A program made the position numbers and the translations under genes. The notes beneath the pieces were generated by a model. That model saw nothing but the letters and a program-made list of their open reading frames with translations, did no database searches and had not been told where the DNA came from. Of a DNA stretch of 36,370 nucleotides, positions 25,355-32,537 are shown one piece after another (position 1 is the stretch's first letter; each line of letters opens with the position of its first letter). The stretch covers positions 1 to 36,370 of the forward strand of contig CAIZSE010000128.1 in assembly GCA_903935585.1 (NCBI GenBank), written 5' to 3'. Origin of the DNA: an uncultured Burkholderiales bacterium (lineage in GTDB: Bacteria; Pseudomonadota; Gammaproteobacteria; Burkholderiales; Burkholderiaceae_C).

Positions 25355-26575
25355 ATGAAAATAACTGCCGCCCGCGTCATTGTCTGCAGCCCTGGCCGCA
25401 ACTTCGTCACGCTCAAAATCGAGACGGACCAGGGCGTCACCGGTGTCGGCGACGCGACCCTCAATGGCCGTGAACTGGCCGTGGTCAGCTACCTCGAAGA
25501 ACACGTCATCCCCTGCCTGATCGGGCGTGACCCGCAACAAATTGAAGACATCTGGCAATACCTTTACAAAGGCGCGTACTGGCGGCGTGGCCCGGTGACC
25601 ATGAGTGCTGTGGCCGCCGTAGACACGGCGCTGTGGGACATCAAGGCCAAGATGGCGGGCATGCCGCTTTACCAGTTGCTGGGGGGTCGCAGCCGAACCG
25701 GGGTGATGGTCTACGGCCACGCCAACGGACGCGACACGGCCGAGACCGTTCAGGAGGTTTTGCGCCACAAGGAAGAAGGCTATCTGGCCATCCGCGCCCA
25801 AAGCGGCGTGCCGGGCCTGAACAAGGTCTACGGCGTGAGCGGCGGTCACGGTGCGCACCGCATGTACGAACCTGCCGATGGCAACTTGCCCAGCGAGCAC
25901 GACTGGAGCAGTGAAAAGTATTTGCGCCACACGCCCGCCCTGTTTGAAGCGGTGCGCGAAGCCGTCGGCCCCGACATCCATTTGCTGCACGATGTGCACC
26001 ACCGCCTCACGCCCATCGAAGCTGGGCAACTGGGCAAAGCGCTCGAGCCCTCGCGCCTGTTCTGGATGGAAGACCCAACCCCGGCCGAGAACCAGGAGGC
26101 GTTTCAGTGGATTCGCCACCACACCACCACACCGATTGCGGTGGGCGAGATTTTCAACAGCATCTGGGACTGCAAGACGCTGATCGAGAAACAACTGATC
26201 GACTACATCCGCACCACCGTGGTCCACGCGGGGGGCATCACGCACCTGCGGCGCATTGCCGATCTGGCCAGCCTGTACCAGGTGCGCACCGGCTGCCACG
26301 GCGCGACCGATTTGTCGCCCGTGTGCATGGGCGCCGCCTTGCACTTTGACACCTGGGTGCCCAACTTCGGCGTGCAAGAGTACATGCCGCACAGCGAAGA
26401 AATGCTGTCGGTCTTCCCGCACGACTATCGCTTTGAGTGCGGCATGATGTACTGCGGCGAATCACCCGGTCATGGCGTGGACATCGACGAAAAACTCGCC
26501 GCCAAATACCCGTACCAACGGGCTTATCTGCCGGTGAATCGGCTGCAGCATGACGGGACGCTTTGGAATTGGTGA
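25355..26575 (+). CDS. manD: D-mannonate dehydratase, enolase superfamily (ManD/RspA)
   Basis: A 406-residue enolase-superfamily enzyme that dehydrates D-mannonate to 2-keto-3-deoxy-D-gluconate. The ManD pattern is intact: catalytic R147 and Y159 (AIRAQS, KVYG), metal ligands D213, E239 and E265 (HDVHHR, WMED, VGEIF), H215, and H315 in CHGATD. The [10 protein letters not shown] start, [20 protein letters not shown] and [11 protein letters not shown] are also family signatures. These positions lie about 0-3 residues from those of the Novosphingobium enzyme as I remember it. It is the last enzyme gene of the plus-strand arm. Some ManD-family members dehydrate gluconate or have little activity, so substrate confidence is below family confidence. 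Confidence 0.88.
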   Translation: MKITAARVIVCSPGRNFVTLKIETDQGVTGVGDATLNGRELAVVSYLEEHVIPCLIGRDPQQIEDIWQYLYKGAYWRRGPVTMSAVAAVDTALWDIKAKMAGMPLYQLLGGRSRTGVMVYGHANGRDTAETVQEVLRHKEEGYLAIRAQSGVPGLNKVYGVSGGHGAHRMYEPADGNLPSEHDWSSEKYLRHTPALFEAVREAVGPDIHLLHDVHHRLTPIEAGQLGKALEPSRLFWMEDPTPAENQEAFQWIRHHTTTPIAVGEIFNSIWDCKTLIEKQLIDYIRTTVVHAGGITHLRRIADLASLYQVRTGCHGATDLSPVCMGAALHFDTWVPNFGVQEYMPHSEEMLSVFPHDYRFECGMMYCGESPGHGVDIDEKLAAKYPYQRAYLPVNRLQHDGTLWNW

Positions 26576-26595
26576 AGAGCAAAAGGGGTAACTAA

Positions 26596-26916
26596 ATGGC
26601 CTTGACAAGAAATTTCAAAGAAACCGTCATTGAGCGAGTTCAGAGCAACGCCACTTTTGCACAGGCACTTCTGGATGAAGCCGCCACGTTGTTTCTCAAC
26701 GGAGACCCTGAAACGGCTCGACTGATCCTGCGTGACCTGGTCAACGCCACCATAGGCTTTGAACAACTTGCAGCACTGACGGAAAAGCCAAGCAAAAGTC
26801 TGCACCGGATGCTTTCTCCAACGGGAAACCCCAGCATGAATAACCTGGCGGCCATTTTCCGGGCAGTGCGCGAGAGGCTTCAGGTCAGCCTGTCTGCGCA
26901 ATCGGTTGCTGCCTGA
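26596..26916 (+). CDS. Orphan HigA/COG3636-type antitoxin-like DNA-binding protein
   Basis: A 106-residue protein resembling the addiction-module antidote family COG3636. It starts MALTRNFKETVIERVQ, has the middle LLDEAATLFLNGDPETARLILRDLVNATIGFEQLA, and a C-terminal helix-turn-helix (KSLHRMLSPTGNPSMNNLAA). Such proteins normally follow a RelE/ParE-like (Gp49) toxin gene. No toxin frame is present: manD ends only 20 bp upstream and about 250 bp of non-coding DNA follows. AAGGGG precedes the ATG. It may be a stranded antitoxin or an independent small regulator. Confidence 0.75.
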   Translation: MALTRNFKETVIERVQSNATFAQALLDEAATLFLNGDPETARLILRDLVNATIGFEQLAALTEKPSKSLHRMLSPTGNPSMNNLAAIFRAVRERLQVSLSAQSVAA

Positions 26917-27172
26917 AAGTAAGCAATGGATCGGCTGCTGCCAGCCATGGAGACCTCTCTGACAGTCTGCCCTCAGCCTTTAGGCGACTTACAAGGGCGA
27001 AGGTCTGAAGTGCAGCGGTAGCAGTCATCGATCTTCACAATCTGAACTGCAGCTATCGGCCACAAGCCGTCTTTCGGAATTTCTAAGCTTGTGACCGCTA
27101 TCGGAACTGATACCGACCAAAAAGTGACACAACTGATGGTAACGCTGTTCGGTCTCGATTAGGCACGCTTGA
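26917..27172. other. Non-coding junction with short repeats
   Basis: 256 bp without a credible gene, between the orphan antitoxin-like gene and the MFS gene. It contains an inverted repeat, CACAAGC (27061-27067) and GCTTGTG (27087-27093), and a direct repeat, GCTATCGG (27052-27059 and 27097-27104). By eye, base composition falls from about 62% GC in manD to about 52% in the MFS gene beyond. It looks like a junction or a relic of a lost element; no insertion sequence ends were found. Confidence 0.4.
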
Positions 27173-28576
27173 TCAATAATGGACCCGCTTTACGCTGGCA
27201 AAACCTGCCGCCAATGAAAGCACACACGCCACTCCCAGTGCCAGGCTAAGCCCATGTGGACTGGTCTCTCCATGCATTGCAAAGACCATCGCAACCAAAG
27301 TCGCACCAAGAGTTTGTCCCGTCAGACGGGCAGTACCGATCATGCCGCTGGCTGCTCCCGCCCGTTGGCTAGGCGCGCTTGTGATGATGGTGTGATTGTT
27401 GGGAGACTGAAACAAGCCGAACCCTATGCCACACAACCCCAGGCCCCAGGCAACTGCACCTGAATGATTGCTTGTCGCAGCGGCATAAGTCAATTCTGCA
27501 AGTCCTAGTGTCAAGCACGCCATGCCTGAACCACCTAGCCAACCGCCGTGGTAACGGCCTATCCAGCGTCCGGCCAGTGGTGCAGCCACGATGGTGCCAA
27601 AAGGCCAACAGGCCATCAACCATCCAGTCTCAGATGCTGTGATACGCCAAACATCCAGCATGAGGAACGGCAGCACGATGAAGGTGATTGTTTGCGCAGC
27701 AAAACTCGCAACAGAGGTCATCATGGACAATCGAAATACCGGCAATCTCATCAGGTCAAGCGGAAATAGCGCCAGCGACTTTGCATTCTCCCGACGCAAA
27801 TAGACGACAGCTACCGCCATGCCCGCTGCGAGCAAAACCGAGCCCCGAAGCAATCCCTGAACCTGGTTCTCTGAGGGTTGAATGGAACGTCCGAAACTGT
27901 CTGCCGAAAGGAAAAGCAGGATGAATAGGGCCGCATTGAGTGCAATGTCTGTCACTGAAGGTGGCGATTGATTTGCCTTTGGCTTGTTAGAAGGCAGGGT
28001 GTGACGACCCAATACCAATAGCAAAAAACTGGCGGGAATGTATAAAGCAAACAGCCAGCGCCATGAGCCAACCGAAAGAACAGCGGCAGCCAGCACGGGG
28101 CCCATCACAGTTGCTGAACTGACCGCCATCGAGTTAAGTGCGATGCCTCTTCCCAAAAGAGACGGAGGCCAAGTCAATCTAACCAGAGCCATGTTCACTG
28201 CCATGATGCCAGCTGCCCCCAGTCCTTGCAGAACTCGCGCTACGATGAGTGTTGGCAAGGTTTCGGCAAAGCAAGCCACTGTGGAAGATACGCCCCACAA
28301 GAGCGCCCCTATCAGATAGATCTGTCGGTAAGTGATGCGTTCTCCCCAATTGGCAAGGGGTAGCAAAGCCACCAGGGCGGCCAGTTGAAAGCCATTGATG
28401 ATCCAGATGGCCTGATCAGCGTCCACGTTCAGGTCACGCCTTATTGCGGGCAGACTCAGGGTGACTGCCGTACTGTCGATTACTGCCAACGAGATGCCGA
28501 GCAAAATGGTGAAAACCGCCAGGTGACGTTGCCGGCCAGTTAATCCAACTGGTGATGAGGAATCCATGCTGTGCAT
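27173..28576 (-). CDS. MFS transporter, DHA2-type (14 spans)
   Basis: A major facilitator protein of about 467 residues from the ATG at 28576 (464 if the ATG at 28567 is used). The longer frame overlaps the IclR gene and lacks family sequence. GISLAVIDSTAVTLSLPAI in span 1 and the RVLQGLGAAGIMAVNMALV stretch are motifs of the drug:H+ antiporter-2 (EmrB/QacA) group. Around 14 hydrophobic spans can be counted. The gene lies 22 bp after the IclR stop on the same strand and is clearly lower in GC than the neighbouring sugar-acid genes. It probably exports or imports a small organic compound under the same IclR control; the substrate is unknown. Confidence 0.85.
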   Translation of the reverse strand: MHSMDSSSPVGLTGRQRHLAVFTILLGISLAVIDSTAVTLSLPAIRRDLNVDADQAIWIINGFQLAALVALLPLANWGERITYRQIYLIGALLWGVSSTVACFAETLPTLIVARVLQGLGAAGIMAVNMALVRLTWPPSLLGRGIALNSMAVSSATVMGPVLAAAVLSVGSWRWLFALYIPASFLLLVLGRHTLPSNKPKANQSPPSVTDIALNAALFILLFLSADSFGRSIQPSENQVQGLLRGSVLLAAGMAVAVVYLRRENAKSLALFPLDLMRLPVFRLSMMTSVASFAAQTITFIVLPFLMLDVWRITASETGWLMACWPFGTIVAAPLAGRWIGRYHGGWLGGSGMACLTLGLAELTYAAATSNHSGAVAWGLGLCGIGFGLFQSPNNHTIITSAPSQRAGAASGMIGTARLTGQTLGATLVAMVFAMHGETSPHGLSLALGVACVLSLAAGFASVKRVHY

Positions 28577-28598
28577 ATCTATGACGTCATCGCATGGC

Positions 28599-29423
28599 TT
28601 AAACGCTACCTGAGCTAGCGAATGGCATGTGTAGCTTTGCAAGTCGTTCTTCTGCCATCAACTTGCTTTGCCTCAAATAAGTCTGCAGCAGTTGTTGGCG
28701 TTGCTCGATCCTGAATTTCAAGGCTGAAATCGACAGGCTCATGACTGGAGTTCCGTATGGGTTACAAACAGCAACGCCCAAAGACAGAATTTCCGGGGCC
28801 TTGAGGGGCTCGCGCAAGACATGGCCGTCGATTCGACCTTTTTGTATTGCCAGTCGTAGGCTTTCAATATCGGAGTCGCCTTGCTCTCGAATCCGTGCTG
28901 CATTGTTAGACAAGATCTGGTCTGCCAATTCGGGTGACATGGCTGATAAGAGCGCGAGGGAGCCAGCGCCGATACCCAAGGGACGTCTTCGGCCCGGGTT
29001 CATCATCAGAGCCTTGACAGGGTAATTACCCTCTTTGCGATCAAGACAAATCGAGTCCATACCGCTGGGAATGACGGCAAATGCTGTATCTCCGCTTTCA
29101 TTGGCCAATTGAGTCAGTGCATCACTGGCAATGCCTTGCAGTTCGATGGGCGGTTTCGCTGCCAGGCCCAACTCAAAAAGTAACGGACCCAGCCCATAAG
29201 CCTTGGAGGCGGGGTCTTGTTGCACAAGTCCCTCAGTCACTAAGCGACGCAGTATGCGGTATGCCGTGGGCCGCTCCAGCCCCAAGCGCGTAGCCAAAGC
29301 GGTCAAATTGCCCTCACCACTTTCGCACAAGGCGATTTCGCGTAACAGGCCGGCCGCGCGAGCCACCGCCTGTGTGCCGTCGCTTGCACTTGATTTTCCC
29401 GAAATTTCTTTGATTGAGTCCAT
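28599..29423 (-). CDS. IclR-family transcriptional regulator
   Basis: A 274-residue IclR-type regulator. The N-terminal winged helix is at about 18-80 (LTALATRLGLERPTAYRILR, then RLVTEGLVQ). The effector domain is at about 95-255, with GSLALLSAMSP and ILSLGVAVCNPYGTPVMSLS. It is divergent from the CoA-thioester operon, separated by 105 bp that carry two near-identical 16-bp operator candidates. One of them overlaps this gene's own ATG. It is the likely controller of that operon and of itself, and perhaps of the MFS gene downstream. The inducer is probably a carboxylic acid or CoA ester of the pathway. Confidence 0.9.
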   Translation of the reverse strand: MDSIKEISGKSSASDGTQAVARAAGLLREIALCESGEGNLTALATRLGLERPTAYRILRRLVTEGLVQQDPASKAYGLGPLLFELGLAAKPPIELQGIASDALTQLANESGDTAFAVIPSGMDSICLDRKEGNYPVKALMMNPGRRRPLGIGAGSLALLSAMSPELADQILSNNAARIREQGDSDIESLRLAIQKGRIDGHVLREPLKAPEILSLGVAVCNPYGTPVMSLSISALKFRIEQRQQLLQTYLRQSKLMAEERLAKLHMPFASSGSV

Positions 29424-29433
29424 ATAGTGGAAT
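29418..29433 (-). promoter_or_regulatory. IclR operator candidate 1, ATTCCACTATATGGAC
   Basis: On the minus strand this 16-mer covers the start codon of the IclR gene (ATG inside TATATGGAC). It differs by one base from the site at 29502-29517 on the plus strand. Half-sites TCCAC and (A/G)TGGA are separated by TAT. Binding here would block the regulator's own start region. Confidence 0.75.
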
Positions 29434-29440
29434 AAACGGT

Positions 29441-29456
29441 ATTGGATTAGTCCAAT
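29441..29456. promoter_or_regulatory. Central inverted repeat ATTGGATTAGTCCAAT
   Basis: Perfect 6-bp half-sites, ATTGGA and TCCAAT, around a 4-base centre, lying between the two 16-bp operator candidates. The TGGA/TCCA core resembles theirs, so it could be a third, weaker IclR site or a promoter-linked element. Confidence 0.5.
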
Positions 29457-29501
29457 TTTGGCTCAAAAATCTTATTTAAATCAATTAATCAGAAAATTTT
29501 A

Positions 29502-29517
29502 ATTCCACTATGTGGAC
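29502..29517 (+). promoter_or_regulatory. IclR operator candidate 2, ATTCCACTATGTGGAC
   Basis: A 16-mer with perfect TCCAC-TAT-GTGGA symmetry, 11 bp upstream of the crotonase gene ATG. It matches candidate 1 at 15 of 16 positions in the opposite orientation, as expected for a regulator controlling two divergent genes. Confidence 0.78.
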
Positions 29518-29528
29518 ATAAGGGGGAG

Positions 29529-30374
29529 ATGGTGTCATCATGGATTGGTAATGGATATGCGGGGTGGGCCGAGGCTCTTTTAAAGCGCTCGTTTGAAACC
29601 TTACTGGTAGATGAGCCCGCGCCAAACGTACTGCGCGTGGTCATTAACAGGTCCGAGGCCGCCAACGCTTTCACAACCGTGACGGCACGCGAGTTGTACG
29701 ACGTGTTCGCACCGCTGGAGATTGAGCGCACACGCTTTCGCTGCGTGCTCTTGACCGGGGCGGGCGACAAGGCTTTTTGCGCCGGAGGCGACCTCAAGGA
29801 ACGCAAGCTGCTAAATGAAGACGAGTGGGTGCTGCAGCACGAACTGATGGAACGCACGGTGCGAGCCATCGTGGCTTGCCCAGTGCCAGTGGTGGCCGCT
29901 GTAAATGGTGCGGCATACGGCGGTGGTCTGGAAATCGCCTTGCTCTGCGACTTTGCCTACGCCTCAACCACGGCGCGCTTCGCCCTGACTGAAACCTCGC
30001 TGGGCATCATGCCCGGCGCTGGCGGTACGCAGACCCTGGCGCGCACTGTGGGCGAAAAACGAGCCAAGGAACTGATCCTGGCGGCCAAACCCTTCACCGC
30101 AGAAGAGGCGCTGGCTTGGGGTGTGGTCAACCAACTGAGTGAACCCGGGCAACTGATGGCCGACACGCTGGCGATTGCCCAGCGCATTGCTAGCAACGCG
30201 CCGCTGGCCGTGCGCCAGGCCAAGCACGCAATCCACCACGGTATGCAGCAGGACCTGGCCACCGGCATGCATTTCGAGATCGAGGCCTACCAGCGCATGG
30301 TCAAGAGCCGCGACCGTGTGGAGGGCGTGACGGCCTTCAATGAAAAGCGCAAACCACGCTTCGAAGGACGATGA
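29529..30374 (+). CDS. Enoyl-CoA hydratase (crotonase family)
   Basis: A 281-residue crotonase with both hydratase glutamates present: E135 in GGGLEIALLCD and E155 in ALTETSLGIMPGAGG. The oxyanion elements are FCAGGDLKER and NGAAYGGGLE. It should add water across an enoyl-CoA double bond; in this operon a methylglutaconyl-CoA-type substrate is plausible. Family members usually begin near SFETLLVDEP, here residue 21, so there is an unusual 20-residue N-terminal extension. The ATG at 29529 directly abuts the GGGGGAG ribosome site. The GTG at 29532 is better spaced and may be the real start. The stop overlaps the next gene's ATG by 4 bp. Confidence 0.88.
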   Translation: MVSSWIGNGYAGWAEALLKRSFETLLVDEPAPNVLRVVINRSEAANAFTTVTARELYDVFAPLEIERTRFRCVLLTGAGDKAFCAGGDLKERKLLNEDEWVLQHELMERTVRAIVACPVPVVAAVNGAAYGGGLEIALLCDFAYASTTARFALTETSLGIMPGAGGTQTLARTVGEKRAKELILAAKPFTAEEALAWGVVNQLSEPGQLMADTLAIAQRIASNAPLAVRQAKHAIHHGMQQDLATGMHFEIEAYQRMVKSRDRVEGVTAFNEKRKPRFEGR

Positions 30375-31564
30375 TGAGCACCGATACATCCATCAACAAT
30401 AAAGGCGTCAAGGCTTCGGCGCCACTGGCCGGCCTCACGGTCATCGAGATTGGACAGAACATTGCCGCACCCGTGGCCACGCAAATTCTGGGTGACCTCG
30501 GGGCCCGGGTGATCAAGATCGAAAAACTCGACGGCGACGACGCGCGCAACTGGGGTCCGCCCTTCTGGGACGGCGCCGCCTCGATGTTTCAGGCGGTCAA
30601 CCGCAACAAAGCATCGATCGCCATTAATTTTCGGGATTCCCGGCAACTGGCCGCTGTTGAGCGTCTGATCCTGGCTGAGGCCGATGTGGTGTTGCAGAGC
30701 ATGCGCCCGGGGCTGCTGGCCGGCCAGGGTCTGAGTGCCGAACGGCTGCGTTCGCATAAACCGTCGTTGGTCTGGTGTGACCTCGGCGCCTTTGGCAGCG
30801 GCGGTCCCTTGTCGGACAAGCCGGGCTACGACCCGCTGATGCAAGCCTTTGCAGGCCTGATGAGCGTGACGGGCGAGGAGGGACGCCCACCCGTGCGTAC
30901 GGGCTACTCGGTGGTGGATCAGGGCACTGGCATGTGGGCTGCCAATGCCATCCTGGCGGCCCTGTTCCGCCGTGAGCGTACCGAACAGGGCTGCGTAGTG
31001 GAAGTTTCACTTTACGAGACGGCGCTGGCCTGGATGGGCATTGCCACAGCGCAATATCAAAGCAGTGGTGAAGTGCCTGCGCGCCAGGGTTCGGGGGCAG
31101 CCACCATCGTGCCTTACCGGGCCTTTGCCACCCGCGACGGTCATCTGGTGGTTGCCGCAGGCAACAATGCGCTGTTTGAGCGCTTGTGCAAGTTGCTGGG
31201 CCATCCCGAGTGGCTGACTGATGCGCGTTTCAGCACCAACCCGCAACGCGTCAAGCACCGCCAGGTGATTGACAGCATGATCGAAGCACTGATGGTTCAC
31301 AAGTTATCGAGCGAGTGGGCCGATGCAATGGAGCAGGCCGGTATTCCGTGTGCGCCCGTGCAATCGATTGACCAGGCGCTAGACCATCCGCAGACGAAGG
31401 CGCTGGGCATCGTGCAGACTGTTCCGAATTCGGACATGACCTTGATGGGCATGCCGGCACGCTTTGATGGGCAACGGCCTGCTGTGCGCAGCGCTTCGTC
31501 AGCGCTCAATGCCGATGCACACCTCCTGGCGCCATATCTGGATGCTGCGAAAGTGACAGCATGA
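30371..31564 (+). CDS. Class III CoA-transferase (CaiB/BaiF family)
   Basis: A 397-residue CoA-transferase that moves CoA from a donor such as succinyl-CoA or acetyl-CoA to a carboxylic acid. It starts with the typical PLAGLTVIEIGQNIAAPVAT and GDLGARVIKIEKLDGDDAR. The catalytic aspartate is D154 in KPGYDPLMQAFAGLMSVTG. It overlaps the hydratase gene and the following lyase gene by ATGA at each side, a tightly coupled arrangement. It is the probable activating enzyme of the pathway. Members act on oxalate, carnitine, itaconate, mesaconate and succinate derivatives, so the acid itself cannot be named from sequence. Confidence 0.9.
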   Translation: MMSTDTSINNKGVKASAPLAGLTVIEIGQNIAAPVATQILGDLGARVIKIEKLDGDDARNWGPPFWDGAASMFQAVNRNKASIAINFRDSRQLAAVERLILAEADVVLQSMRPGLLAGQGLSAERLRSHKPSLVWCDLGAFGSGGPLSDKPGYDPLMQAFAGLMSVTGEEGRPPVRTGYSVVDQGTGMWAANAILAALFRRERTEQGCVVEVSLYETALAWMGIATAQYQSSGEVPARQGSGAATIVPYRAFATRDGHLVVAAGNNALFERLCKLLGHPEWLTDARFSTNPQRVKHRQVIDSMIEALMVHKLSSEWADAMEQAGIPCAPVQSIDQALDHPQTKALGIVQTVPNSDMTLMGMPARFDGQRPAVRSASSALNADAHLLAPYLDAAKVTA

Positions 31565-32489
31565 CAGAACTCACTGTTCAAGTCCGTGAGGTCGGTCTGC
31601 GCGATGGTTTGCAGATGGTCACGCACATCGTGCCTACACAGGACAAGATCGAATGGCTGCAGGCAGGAGCGGCCCTGGGCGTACGCGCCTTGATGTCACT
31701 TCCTTTGTTTCGCGCAGCAAAATGCCACAGTTTTCAGACGCCGAACAGATGCTTCAGGCCTGCCTTGCCATCCCGGGCATCGAGGCTAGCGTGCTCACAC
31801 TCAATGCCCGTGGTGCCGAGCGCGCTCTGGAGGCGGGAGCTCGGCATCTGGTCTATGTGCTGTCGGCCAGCGCTGCGCACAGCCGGAGCAACGCCGGTCG
31901 GGACACCGATGCCGCCTTGCAGGAATTTGCAGAGGTTGCGGCGATGGTGAAAGCACTCGATCCAAGTCGTCGACCTCGTGTCGAAGCGGGCATTGCCACT
32001 GCATTTGGCTGCACTCTTGAAGGAACTGTCCCGGCCGACCGTGTATGCGCTTTGGCCAGTCGCCTGGCCGAGCTGGGTGCTGACGAGATCATGTTGGCTG
32101 ACACGGTTGGCTACGCGCAGCCGCGTCAGGTACTGGCCCTGTTTAAACAGGTCCGCCAGGACATCGGCAGTCTGCCGCTGGGTGGATATTTTCATGACAC
32201 GCGTGGCCTTGCGCTGGCCAATGTGGCTGCGGCGCTTGAGGCAGGTGTTCGCAAGTTTGATGCAGCCCTCGGAGGCCTGGGAAGGAGCCCATCCGCGCCC
32301 GGTGTCAGTGGCAATGTGGCCACCGAAGACCTTGTTTACCTGCTCGAAAGCATGGGTCTGTCCACCGGTGTCGACCTGCAGGGCTTGATGGCTCTGCGTG
32401 GTCGCCTGTCGCAGTGGCTGCCCGGTGCGAGCCAGTACGGTGCGGTGGCCCGTGCCGGTTTGCCCAAGAACTTTGCATTGACGGCATGA
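31561..32489 (+). pseudogene. HMG-CoA-lyase-like gene broken by a frameshift
   Basis: The sequence encodes a ~309-residue HMGL-family retro-aldol lyase, but in two frames. The first frame gives MTELTVQVREVGLRDGLQMV up to LGVRA. At about 31681-31689 the homologous sequence continues as LDVTSFVS in the +2 frame, a net loss of one base. Active-site sequence is also altered: the metal motif expected as HxHDT reads YFHDT, and the conserved GGCP loop with the catalytic cysteine reads GRSP at about 32277-32288. GVSGNVATEDLVYLLESMG downstream is normal. Its start overlaps the CoA-transferase stop. Either a decaying gene or, in part, sequencing error. The intact ancestor would have cleaved HMG-CoA or a citramalyl-CoA-like ester. 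Confidence 0.85.
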
Positions 32490-32537
32490 ACAACGCCACC
32501 CCTTTGTTTTCAACCCCAGATCTTCACTTTAACTGAC

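Noticed and set aside
23957..26422. Open frame of about 820 codons on the minus strand opposite the reductase and manD genes
   Set aside because: Same shadow effect. Both plus-strand genes have complete catalytic motifs and ordered spacing, and the antisense product has no recognisable domain.
31675..31700. Programmed ribosomal frameshift in the lyase-like gene
   Set aside because: No slippery heptamer, internal Shine-Dalgarno or stem-loop is visible at the crossing point, and the family is not known to use frameshifting.
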